DNA from: Oscillospiraceae bacterium
Lineage (GTDB): Bacteria > Bacillota > Clostridia > Oscillospirales > Oscillospiraceae
Assembly: GCA_029067025.1 (NCBI GenBank)
Contig: JAIEFH010000172.1
Coordinates: forward strand, 1 to 13,360
DNA: 13,360 nucleotides
Reading direction: 5' to 3'
Made by a program: the position numbers and the translations under genes
In this document: in pieces, positions 1 to 6,167 of the stretch
How the letters are laid out: each line of letters opens with the position of its first letter
Numbering within the stretch: position 1 is the stretch's first letter
Notes under the pieces: model-generated
What the model saw: the letters and a program-made list of their open reading frames with translations, nothing else
What the model was told of the DNA's origin: nothing
The model's database searches: none

Positions 1-555
1 CGGAAGCTCTGCGCGGCGGATGTGGACGCCATTACCCAGACCCTGGCCGTGATTGATTCCGCCGCCGTCACCGCCGCGGCGGATATGCTGCTGGCGGCGG
101 ACCGGGTGTTTTGTATGGGCTTGGGCGGGTCCGCGATCCTGGCCAAGGGGGCGGTCCATCTGTTCTCCACCGCCCTGCCCAACTTCTACTCCGTGGACGA
201 TCCCCATGACCAGGCCATTCGGACCGCCCTGCTCACCCAGAGGGACGCCATCCTGTATTTTTCCTACTCCGGCTCCACCCGGGATATGGTGGATCTGCTG
301 GGAATGGCCCGGGAGCGCGGGGTGGGGATCGTTCTCGTCACCCGCTTCCCCAGGTCCCCCGGCGCGGTCCTGGCGGACATCGTGTTGGAGTGCGGCGCGA
401 AGGAGGGGCCCCTCCAGATGGGCTCTGTAGCTGTCCGCATGGGGCAGTTCTTCCTCATCGACGTGCTGTTCAACGAGATGTGCCGCCGGGATATGGAGGC
501 GTACCGGGGGCGGCGCAAGCAGGTGGCCGACGCTCTGGCGGACAAGCATCTATGA
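1..555 (+). CDS. MurR/RpiR-type transcriptional regulator, C-terminal SIS domain (5'-truncated by window edge)
   Basis: The reading frame is open from base 1, so the GTG at 22 is not needed as a start and the N-terminal part of the gene lies outside the window. The visible ~184 residues are a SIS (sugar isomerase) phosphosugar-binding domain: a glycine-rich MGLGGS loop, then DDPHDQ, then DAILYFSYSGSTRDMVDLL (the SIS phosphosugar loop), then VTRFPRSPGAVLADIVLECG, and a C-terminal helix ending in a FLIDVLF motif. In RpiR/MurR proteins this domain senses a phosphosugar and controls DNA binding by an N-terminal HTH_6 domain, which cannot be seen here. The gene sits just upstream of nagBA in the same direction, so an amino-sugar phosphate effector and nagBA as target are plausible inferences. 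A stand-alone SIS protein is the alternative, because the N-terminus is missing. Confidence 0.85.
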   Translation, partial: RKLCAADVDAITQTLAVIDSAAVTAAADMLLAADRVFCMGLGGSAILAKGAVHLFSTALPNFYSVDDPHDQAIRTALLTQRDAILYFSYSGSTRDMVDLLGMARERGVGIVLVTRFPRSPGAVLADIVLECGAKEGPLQMGSVAVRMGQFFLIDVLFNEMCRRDMEAYRGRRKQVADALADKHL

Positions 556-583
556 CAGCGCGGAAAAATTTTTAATCAGGATA

Positions 584-619
584 ATTGACAAAAAATCACT
601 TTCTGTCCATATTGACAAA
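584..619. repeat. 9-bp direct repeat in the nagB upstream region
   Basis: ATTGACAAA occurs exactly at 584-592 and again at 611-619, 27 bp apart. The second copy contains the -35 of the nagB promoter. It could be a regulator half-site pair or simply two TTGACA hexamers. An A5T5 palindrome also lies at 564-573. Confidence 0.5.
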
Positions 620-640
620 CGAGGGCGGGAATTGTACAAT
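612..640 (+). promoter_or_regulatory. Promoter of nagBA (sigma-A type)
   Basis: The -35 TTGACA is at 612-617 and the -10 TACAAT at 635-640, with a 17-bp spacer. This leaves a leader of about 100 bases before the nagB start at 751. An upstream TTGACA at 585-590 has no good -10 partner. Confidence 0.75.
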
Positions 641-641
641 T
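630..641. promoter_or_regulatory. Perfect 12-bp palindrome covering the nagB -10 (candidate operator)
   Basis: AATTGTACAATT is its own reverse complement and contains the -10 hexamer. A repressor bound here would block the promoter. The adjacent RpiR-type regulator is the natural candidate, but this is inferred from position only; the site does not match the GntR/NagR (dre) operator that I know. Confidence 0.45.
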
Positions 642-750
642 TATCCAATGGACTGCCTTTAAATGGGGCGCAGTTTATGAAGGGTTCCTCTGAGCCCCTA
701 CTGTAGGACATGGCCGCCATTTCAAAATTTTTATTTCAGAGGTGTTTGTC

Positions 751-1491
751 ATGCGTATTTATTGTGAGAAGGATTACAATGCCATGAGCCGCCGGGCGGC
801 CAACATCATCGCGGCCCAAATTTTATCCAAGCCGGACTGTGTGCTGGGCCTGGCCACTGGCTCCACCCCTGTGGGAGCTTACAAGGAGCTGGTCGAGTGG
901 TATAAGCAGGGCGATCTGAGCTTTGCCGAGGTGCGCTCGGTGAATCTGGACGAATACTGCGGCCTTGCCCCCGATCACGACCAGAGCTACCGCTATTTCA
1001 TGCAGGATAACTTGTTCAACCATGTGGACATTGAGGCGGAAAGCACCAACGTACCCAGCGGTCTGGCGGAGGACCCGGCGGCGGAGTGCCTGCGGTACGA
1101 GTGGAAGGTGGCGGAGCTGGGCTACGCCGACCTGCAGCTGCTGGGCCTGGGCCGCAACGGTCACATCGGCTTCAACGAGCCCTGCGACCACTTCCCCAAG
1201 CAGACCCATCTGGTGGACCTGACCGAGAGCACCATCGAGGCAAACTCACGGTTCTTTGCCAGCGCCGACGACGTGCCCCGCCAGGCCCTCACCATGGGCA
1301 TCGGCACCATCATGAAGGCCCGGAAGATTCTGATCGTGGCCAGCGGCGCGGACAAGGCGGACGCGGTCTGTAGGGCGTTCAATGGGCCCATTACCCCGGA
1401 GATGCCTGCCTCCATCCTCCAGCTCCATCCCGACGTCACCCTGGTGGCGGACGAGGCCGCCCTGGCGAAGCTCAAGGAGGCCAACGCATGA
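751..1491 (+). CDS. nagB: Glucosamine-6-phosphate deaminase
   Basis: NagB converts glucosamine-6-phosphate to fructose-6-phosphate and ammonia in the cytoplasm, the last dedicated step of amino-sugar use. The 246-aa product matches the usual Firmicute length (about 240). It shows LATGSTP (34-40, phosphate loop), NLDEY with catalytic Asp67, LLGLGRNGHIGFNEP with His138 and Glu143, and SILQLH near the end. The Asn in NGHIGFNEP is the normal Bacillus-type form. The start is set at ATG 751, because the GTG at 742 is part of the AGAGGTG ribosome binding site (738-744), which lies 6 bases before this ATG. The stop overlaps the nagA start (ATGA), so the two are translationally coupled. Identification is secure. 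Confidence 0.97.
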   Translation: MRIYCEKDYNAMSRRAANIIAAQILSKPDCVLGLATGSTPVGAYKELVEWYKQGDLSFAEVRSVNLDEYCGLAPDHDQSYRYFMQDNLFNHVDIEAESTNVPSGLAEDPAAECLRYEWKVAELGYADLQLLGLGRNGHIGFNEPCDHFPKQTHLVDLTESTIEANSRFFASADDVPRQALTMGIGTIMKARKILIVASGADKADAVCRAFNGPITPEMPASILQLHPDVTLVADEAALAKLKEANA

Positions 1492-2603
1492 AAATTACCG
1501 GCGGCAAAGTATTCGATCTGCAAAAGGGCTTTGTGGAGCGGGACGTGTGCTTTGACGACGCCCTGCTCACCCAGGACAGCAGGGACGGCCAGACCTACGA
1601 CGCCTCGGGCTGTTATGTGATCCCCGGCCTGACCGATGTGCACTTCCACGGCTGCAAGGGCGCGGACTTCTCCGACGCGGACCCAGAGGGGCTGCAGACC
1701 ATGGCGGAGTACGAGTTGTCCCGGGGCGTGACCCAGATTTGTCCGGCGGGGATGACCCTGCTGGAGGACCAGCTGCTGAAGGTGTGCAAGAACGCCGCCG
1801 CCCATCGCCGGGAGAACCGCCCCGGCGCGGAGCTGGTGGGCATCAATTTGGAAGGCCCTTTCCTGTCCCTGGCGAAAAAGGGCGCCCAGAACGGCGACTG
1901 GCTCCACGCCCCCGACGCGGCCATGCTGCGCCGCCTGATGGACGCCGCTGAGGGTTTGGTCAAGCTGGTGTCCGTGGCCCCGGAGGAGCCGGGGGCCATG
2001 GAGTTTATCAAGGAAGTCTCCGAGGACGTGGCTGTCTCCGTGGCCCACACCACCGCCGACTACGACACGGCGCTGGAGGCGTTCCGGTGCGGGGCCAGAC
2101 AGGTCACCCACCTGTACAACGCCATGCCCGGCTTCACCCACCGGGCCCCCGGTGTGGTGGGCGCGGCGCTGGACAGCCCCTGGAGCCGGGTGGAGCTGAT
2201 CTCCGACGGCATCCACGTCCACCCCGCCGTGGTGCGGGCCACCTTCAAGATGTTCGGCGCGGATCGTGTGGTGCTCATCTCCGACACCATGCGGGCCGCC
2301 GGAATGTCCGACGGCGAGTACGACCTGGGCGGCCAGAACGTCATCGTCAAGGGCCCCCTGGCCACCCTGGCCGACGGCACCATCGCCGGGTCGGCCACCG
2401 ACCTGATGGCGTGCATGAAGACCGCCGTCTCCTTCGGCATCCCCCTGGCGGACGCGGTGCGGGCCGCGGCGGTGAACCCCGCCCAGGCCATCGGCATCTT
2501 TGACCGAGTGGGCAGCCTGGAGCCGGGCAAGCGGGCCAACGTGGTGGTGCTGGACGGCGAACTCAACGTGAAGGCTGTGTTCTTCAAGGGGCGAAAAGTC
2601 TAA
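1488..2603 (+). CDS. nagA: N-acetylglucosamine-6-phosphate deacetylase
   Basis: NagA removes acetate from GlcNAc-6-phosphate, giving GlcN-6-phosphate for NagB. The 371-aa protein is a full-length carbohydrate esterase family 9 amidohydrolase. It has the metal-site motif DVHFHG (50-55), NLEGPF with metal-ligand Glu122, SVAHTT with His187, THLYNAMPGF with His208, SDGIHVHP (239-246) and ISDTMRAAG with catalytic Asp266, all intact. The C-terminal part returns to the small beta domain (GSLEPGKRANVVVLDG), as in the family. The start is ATG 1488 with AAGGAGG at 1474-1480 inside the end of nagB. With nagB it forms a two-gene operon that ends in the hairpin at 2612-2650. No transporter gene is visible here, so uptake or internal wall recycling must supply the substrate. 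Confidence 0.97.
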   Translation: MKITGGKVFDLQKGFVERDVCFDDALLTQDSRDGQTYDASGCYVIPGLTDVHFHGCKGADFSDADPEGLQTMAEYELSRGVTQICPAGMTLLEDQLLKVCKNAAAHRRENRPGAELVGINLEGPFLSLAKKGAQNGDWLHAPDAAMLRRLMDAAEGLVKLVSVAPEEPGAMEFIKEVSEDVAVSVAHTTADYDTALEAFRCGARQVTHLYNAMPGFTHRAPGVVGAALDSPWSRVELISDGIHVHPAVVRATFKMFGADRVVLISDTMRAAGMSDGEYDLGGQNVIVKGPLATLADGTIAGSATDLMACMKTAVSFGIPLADAVRAAAVNPAQAIGIFDRVGSLEPGKRANVVVLDGELNVKAVFFKGRKV

Positions 2604-2611
2604 AACATGAG

Positions 2612-2650
2612 ACAAGGGAGACACGCCCCCGGCGCGCCTCCCTTGTTTTG
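2612..2650 (+). terminator. Terminator after nagA, in the convergent gap with the DUF4830 gene
   Basis: ACAAGGGAG (2612-2620) pairs exactly with CTCCCTTGT (2638-2646) and is followed by a short T run (2646-2649). The large GC-rich loop may itself fold. Read on the minus strand the T run is offset by several bases, so it should work better for nagBA than for the minus-strand gene. Confidence 0.7.
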
Positions 2651-3187
2651 TCAAATTATCAGCCCGCTTGCCGCCGCGGATGGCGCGGGGGATGGAGTGG
2701 AAGTTTCCCCTTCCGCCGCTTCGGGTAAAGTCAGCCCGTGGAGAAAGCTGCCGGAGGAGGACTGGATCTGCCCCCCGATCACCCGGTTTTTGTAGATGAG
2801 CAGGGCGACCTGCACCGGCTCGGCCTGGGTGGGGTAGTTGGTGATCTGGTAAGTGTACCGCTTGACCCGTTTGCCGCGGTACTGGGTGAGGTCGAAGCCC
2901 TGGTCGGACTGGAGCTTCAGATAGCCCGCGTAGCTGTCGTCAAACTCCTCGGGGATGAGTAGCTCCTCGGTGGCGATGGGCTGGGGGGACACCTGCCAGC
3001 CAAGGCCGTTCAGGTAGGCAAGCCGGTCGTCGTTATTCTTGATATGTTTTACCTCCGCTGAGGCGGCCACCGCCCGCCCCCCCAGGGTGAAGGCCAAGGC
3101 GATGACCGCCAGCCCGCAGCAGCACAGAGCGGCGGCCGCCCCGGTCAGCAGCCGTTTCTTTGGTATGCGCGCCGTGATGATAATCAT
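2651..3187 (-). CDS. DUF4830 domain membrane-anchored protein
   Basis: This 178-aa protein has a basic N-terminus (KKR at 10-12), one hydrophobic segment at about 13-37 that would anchor it with the rest outside the cell, and a domain from about 50 to 152. That domain matches what I know of DUF4830: RLAYLNGLGWQVSPQPI, a LLIPEEFDDSY motif, the LQSDQGFDLTQYRGKRVKRY block, a short NYP turn, ALLIYKNRVIGGQ, and a closing SGSFLHGL. The tail (153-178) is rich in Ser, Pro and Ala and looks disordered. The start at 3187 is chosen because it gives the signal/anchor directly; the frame continues upstream only by running antisense to rsuA. A GGAAGG lies about 10 bases before the ATG, a rather long spacing. 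The function of the family is unknown. The gene is divergent from rsuA. Confidence 0.85.
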   Translation of the reverse strand: MIIITARIPKKRLLTGAAAALCCCGLAVIALAFTLGGRAVAASAEVKHIKNNDDRLAYLNGLGWQVSPQPIATEELLIPEEFDDSYAGYLKLQSDQGFDLTQYRGKRVKRYTYQITNYPTQAEPVQVALLIYKNRVIGGQIQSSSGSFLHGLTLPEAAEGETSTPSPAPSAAASGLII

Positions 3188-3311
3188 GGTACCACAACCT
3201 TCCGTGAGATTGAAAACTGTGCCCGGGCTGTTCCGGGGCGCTCTGTCAGTGATAAGAAAGAATATGTGTCTTTTCCATTCAATATGATAGATTGAGGCGA
3301 GGTGAGCAAAT
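3188..3311. promoter_or_regulatory. Divergent promoter region, DUF4830 gene / rsuA
   Basis: This 124-base gap must hold the starts of both divergent genes. For rsuA a TATGAT at 3283-3288 is a possible -10, but no good -35 lies at the right distance. For the minus-strand gene a TTGAAT (complement of 3276-3281) could be a -35, with no convincing -10. Neither promoter can be assigned with certainty. Confidence 0.35.
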
Positions 3312-4016
3312 ATGGAGCGGCTGGACAAACGGCTGGCGGCCACGGGGAAGTGGAGCCGGAAGGAGGCCCGGGAGCTGATCCGGGCGGGTCGGGTGGCGGC
3401 AGGCGGCGTCCCATGCCGCGCGCCGGAGCAGAAGGTGGACGAGGCCGCTCTGGTGACGGTGGACGGCGCGCCTATCGGCGCGGACCGGCCGGTGTACCTC
3501 ATGCTCCACAAGCCGGCGGGGGTGGTGTCGTCCACTGACCAGCCCGGGGAGCGGACGGTGCTGGATCTGCTGGGTGAGGAGTATCAAAACATCGGCCTGT
3601 TCCCCGCCGGGCGGCTGGACAAGGACACCGAGGGCCTGCTGCTGCTCACCAACGACGGCCCCCTGGCCCACCGGCTGCTGTCCCCCAGGAGCCATGTGGA
3701 CAAGGTGTACTACGTAGAGGTGGACGGTGAACTGGACGGGGACGATGTGGAGGCCATCCGGGCGGGGCTGACCCTGGGAGACGGCACGGTGTGCCTGCCC
3801 GGGGAATTGGAGCTTTTGCCGGGCAAAAGGACGGCGCACATCACGCTGAGGGAAGGAAAATATCATCAGGTGAAGCGGATGCTGGCCTCCCGGGGCAAGC
3901 CGGTGACTTACTTGAAGCGGGTCAGATTCGGCCCGCTGATCTTGGACGAGAACCTGCCCAAAGGGGCGTGGCGGCCGCTGAATGAGAGAGAGCTGGAATC
4001 AATTTTCTGTGAATGA
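3312..4016 (+). CDS. rsuA: 16S rRNA pseudouridine synthase, RsuA type
   Basis: This enzyme family converts uridine 516 (E. coli numbering) of 16S rRNA to pseudouridine during small-subunit assembly. The 234-aa length matches E. coli RsuA (231). An N-terminal S4 RNA-binding domain (about 1-58, MERLDKRLAATGKWSRKEAR) is followed by the catalytic domain with MLHKPAGVVSST, the signature AGRLDKDTEGLLLLTNDG with catalytic Asp103, KVYYVEVDG, and the late EGKYHQVKRM motif. RluB/RluE/RluF share this fold, but the length and motif spacing favour RsuA. GAGGTGA at 3299-3305 lies 6 bases before the ATG. No strong terminator follows; only an A/T inverted repeat (4021-4028 with 4044-4051) is present. Confidence 0.9.
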   Translation: MERLDKRLAATGKWSRKEARELIRAGRVAAGGVPCRAPEQKVDEAALVTVDGAPIGADRPVYLMLHKPAGVVSSTDQPGERTVLDLLGEEYQNIGLFPAGRLDKDTEGLLLLTNDGPLAHRLLSPRSHVDKVYYVEVDGELDGDDVEAIRAGLTLGDGTVCLPGELELLPGKRTAHITLREGKYHQVKRMLASRGKPVTYLKRVRFGPLILDENLPKGAWRPLNERELESIFCE

Positions 4017-4040
4017 TACGAAATTTTTGGCAGTTTACAC

Positions 4041-4089
4041 AAAAAAAATTTAAAAAACTATTGAAATCGGCAACGAAACTCTATATAAT
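4041..4089 (+). promoter_or_regulatory. Promoter with A-tract UP element for the PucR/CdaR-like gene
   Basis: The -35 TTGAAA (4061-4066) and -10 TATAAT (4084-4089) are separated by exactly 17 bp. Runs of A with a short TTT (4041-4058) lie just upstream of the -35, as in UP elements that bind the polymerase alpha subunit. The leader to the ATG at 4168 is about 70 bases. Confidence 0.8.
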
Positions 4090-4167
4090 AAATAGGTACG
4101 TATGAAATCACATAAAACAAAGTGGCGGAGCGTTCCATTCCCGGCCGCATAGAAAGGAGAAAACGCA

Positions 4168-5259
4168 ATGTCCAGCAGGGTATTTCAAAGCGTCGTTCTT
4201 CAGATGAAAGACTGTTCCGATCGAGCTGTGGGAGTCATCGACGGGCAGGGCACTGTGGTGGCCTGCAATGAATTGACGTGCATCGGAGAGAAATGGGGCA
4301 ATTGCGCGGCGCTGCTGGCCGCGGAGCAGGAGGGCCAGGTGGTCAGCAACGGCTACACCTTCAAGGCGCTGCCCGGATGGAGCGGCCAGTTTGACTACGC
4401 CGCGTTTGTCAAGGGGGAGGACGACCAGGCCGCGCTCATCTGTTCCATGGCGGTGATTGCCCTCAACGGCGCCAAGACCTATTACGAGGAGAAGAACGAC
4501 AAGGCCACCTTTGTGAAGAATATCCTGTGCGACAATATTCTCCTGGGGGACATCTATGTCCGGGCCAAAGAGCTGCACTTTGTGTCCGAGGCGCCCCGGG
4601 CGGTGATCCTGGTGCGCCAGTTGGGTACGCCGGACGCCTTCGCGGTGGACGTGATCAGCGGGCTGTACCCCGACAAGCAGAGCGACTTTGTGCTGTCCGT
4701 CAGTGAGACGGACGTGGCCCTGGTGAAGCTGCTGGGCGAGAACGCCGACGCCCGTGACCTGCACAAGATCGCCCAGAACGTCCAAGAGGCCCTGGCCCGG
4801 GATTTGGGCATCAAGACCGTGGTGGGCATCGGCACCATCGTGGGCCATATCCGGGATCTGGCCCGTACCTATAAGGAGGCCCAGGTGGCCATCGACGTGG
4901 GCAAGGTGTTTGAGACCGAGCGCTCCATCATCAACTATGAGAACCTGGGCATTGGGCGGCTTATTTACCAATTGCCCACCACCTTGTGTGAGATGTTCCT
5001 GCGCGAGGTGTTCAAAAAGAATCCCATTGACGCGCTGGATCAGGAGACCCTGTTCACCATCAACAAGTTCTTTGAGAACAACCTGAACGTATCCGAAACC
5101 GCCCGGAAGCTGTTCGTCCACCGCAACACCCTGGTGTACCGGCTGGAGAAGATCAAGAAGCTCACCGGCCTGGATCTGCGGGAATTCGACGACGCCATCA
5201 CCTTTAAGGTGGCGTTGATGGTCAAGAAATATCTGGTTTCCCGGGGCATCGAATCCTAA
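4168..5259 (+). CDS. PucR/CdaR-family transcriptional regulator
   Basis: This 363-aa protein ends in a helix-turn-helix of the PucR/CdaR (HTH_30) type: NLNVSETARKLFVHRNTLVY at 306-325, followed by RLEKIKKLTGLDLREFDDAITF, which is the family hallmark. The middle (about 140-255) fits the degenerate GGDEF-like domain of CdaR proteins (VVGIGTIVGHIRDLARTYKEA). The N-terminal 110 residues (GVIDGQGTVVACNELTCIGE) resemble the sugar-diacid recognition domain only loosely, so the effector cannot be named. The ribosome binding site AAAGGAGA (4153-4160) is 7 bases before the ATG. It has its own strong promoter and a perfect terminator, so it is a single-gene unit next to, but separate from, the ftsEX operon. 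No sugar-diacid genes are nearby, so its target is unknown. Confidence 0.85.
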   Translation: MSSRVFQSVVLQMKDCSDRAVGVIDGQGTVVACNELTCIGEKWGNCAALLAAEQEGQVVSNGYTFKALPGWSGQFDYAAFVKGEDDQAALICSMAVIALNGAKTYYEEKNDKATFVKNILCDNILLGDIYVRAKELHFVSEAPRAVILVRQLGTPDAFAVDVISGLYPDKQSDFVLSVSETDVALVKLLGENADARDLHKIAQNVQEALARDLGIKTVVGIGTIVGHIRDLARTYKEAQVAIDVGKVFETERSIINYENLGIGRLIYQLPTTLCEMFLREVFKKNPIDALDQETLFTINKFFENNLNVSETARKLFVHRNTLVYRLEKIKKLTGLDLREFDDAITFKVALMVKKYLVSRGIES

Positions 5260-5264
5260 GCCGT

Positions 5265-5293
5265 GAAAGCCGCCCGCCAGGGCGGCTTTCTTT
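5265..5293 (+). terminator. Intrinsic terminator after the PucR/CdaR-like gene
   Basis: GAAAGCCGCCC (5265-5275) pairs perfectly over 11 bp with GGGCGGCTTTC (5280-5290) around a 4-base loop and is followed by TTT. Confidence 0.92.
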
Positions 5294-5298
5294 GCGGC

Positions 5299-5326
5299 TG
5301 TAACTTTTGTTTCAAGAAAGTTTACA
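5299..5326 (-). promoter_or_regulatory. Possible degenerate WalR-type half-sites upstream of the ftsE promoter
   Basis: TGTAAC occurs at 5299-5304 on the plus strand, and TGTAAA is the complement of 5321-5326, followed on the minus strand by CTTTC and then TTGAAA in place of a second TGTWAH. Each is a single good half-site 40 to 70 bp upstream of the -35. Weak on their own; listed because of the exact box at 5433-5450. Confidence 0.2.
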
Positions 5327-5367
5327 TAATTGTGGCAAGGGGAATGCTGGGAATCCGCTTGTCCCGG

Positions 5368-5396
5368 TTGACAGGGCGGCATTCAGCGGATATAAT
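5368..5396 (+). promoter_or_regulatory. Consensus sigma-A promoter of ftsE-ftsX-M23
   Basis: TTGACA (5368-5373), a 17-bp spacer and TATAAT (5391-5396) are a 12/12 match to the housekeeping consensus. Transcription would start near 5403 and give a leader of about 85 bases before ftsE. Confidence 0.85.
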
Positions 5397-5432
5397 GATA
5401 GTCGATTCCGTCCGCTCAAAAGATGACAAACT

Positions 5433-5450
5433 GGTTACAAATTGGTAACA
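5433..5450 (-). promoter_or_regulatory. Exact WalR (YycF)-type box in the ftsE leader
   Basis: Read on the minus strand, the bases are TGTTAC, CAATT, TGTAAC, an exact fit to the published WalR consensus TGTWAH-N5-TGTWAH. It lies about 30 to 47 bases after the predicted start of the consensus promoter, a repressing position. Alternatively it overlaps the -35 of a weak second promoter with TATAGA at 5455-5460. On the plus strand the same bases are an inverted GTTAC/GTAAC pair (5434-5438, 5445-5449). Confidence 0.55.
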
Positions 5451-5486
5451 TCAATATAGATTCAGACAAAGTTGGAGATGTGGGCC

Positions 5487-6167
5487 ATGATACGATTGAT
5501 CGACGTACATAAAGAATACGACAACGGAACCAAGGCCCTAAAGGGGATCAATCTGCGGATCGATGATGGGGAGTTTGCCTTTTTGGTGGGGCCGTCGGGC
5601 TCGGGCAAATCCACCATTGTGAAGCTGCTCACCGGGGAGATCGCCGCCAGCCAGGGGCGGGTCATCGTCAACGGTTACAATTTGAACAACATCCGCCGCT
5701 GGCAGATCCCCCATATGCGCCGCACGTTGGGGATCATCTTCCAGGATTTCCGGCTCATTGAGAAAAAGACGGTGCAGGGCAACCTGGAGTTCGCCATGCG
5801 CACCGTGGGGGCCAGCGGCCGGGAAATGCGCAAGCGCATCCCCTACGTGCTGGATCTGGTAGGGCTGGACAGCAAGGGGGACGCCTATCCCAACGAGATG
5901 AGCGGCGGCGAGCAGCAGCGGGTGGCCATCGCCCGGGCGCTGGTGAACAACCCCAAGATGATTATCGCCGACGAGCCCACCGGCAATCTGGATCCCCGGC
6001 GCTCTTTGGAGATCATGACGCTGCTGGAGCGCATCAACGCCATGGGCACCACCATGCTGGTGGTCACCCACGAGCGGGATCTGGTCAACCGTTTCTCCAA
6101 GCGGGTGGTGGCCATCAAGGACGGAGAGCTGATACGGGACGGTCAGGGAGGCTACTACAGAGCATGA
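5487..6167 (+). CDS. ftsE: Cell-division ABC transporter-like ATPase FtsE
   Basis: FtsE is the cytoplasmic ATPase of the FtsEX complex, which does not move a solute but relays ATP hydrolysis to a wall hydrolase outside the cell. The 226-aa protein (E. coli 222) shows Walker A GPSGSGKS (35-42), Q-loop Gln86 in FQDFRL, signature MSGGEQQR (138-145), Walker B IIADEP with Glu163, a D-loop GNLD, and switch His195. FtsE-type features include KALKGINL and the FQDFRL loop. The start is ATG 5487, with GGAGAT at 5474-5479; an in-frame TTG at 5472 would overlap that site. The stop overlaps the ftsX start (ATGA). Confidence 0.96.
   Translation: MIRLIDVHKEYDNGTKALKGINLRIDDGEFAFLVGPSGSGKSTIVKLLTGEIAASQGRVIVNGYNLNNIRRWQIPHMRRTLGIIFQDFRLIEKKTVQGNLEFAMRTVGASGREMRKRIPYVLDLVGLDSKGDAYPNEMSGGEQQRVAIARALVNNPKMIIADEPTGNLDPRRSLEIMTLLERINAMGTTMLVVTHERDLVNRFSKRVVAIKDGELIRDGQGGYYRA

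Noticed and set aside
664..707. Possible leader riboswitch or attenuator before nagB
   Set aside because: GGGGC/GCCCC (665-669, 694-698) and CCTAC/GTAGG (697-707) are short overlapping pairings with no T run and no resemblance to a known riboswitch or to the glmS ribozyme.
1161..2654. 497-codon minus-strand open frame antisense to nagB/nagA
   Set aside because: The product is a His/Gly/Arg/Gln-rich low-complexity string with no family motifs; it mirrors the third-codon GC of nagBA.
3188..3535. Upstream extension of the DUF4830 frame to 3535
   Set aside because: The extra residues are antisense to rsuA and would bury the membrane segment 116 residues in; ATG 3187 gives a normal anchor at the N-terminus.
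4021..4051. A/T inverted repeat as a terminator for rsuA
   Set aside because: The stem is only A-T pairs and the same bases fit better as the UP element of the next promoter.
4108..5382. 424-codon minus-strand open frame antisense to the PucR/CdaR-like gene
   Set aside because: Composition is a GC shadow, there is no ribosome binding site, and it spans a clear promoter and terminator of the plus-strand gene.
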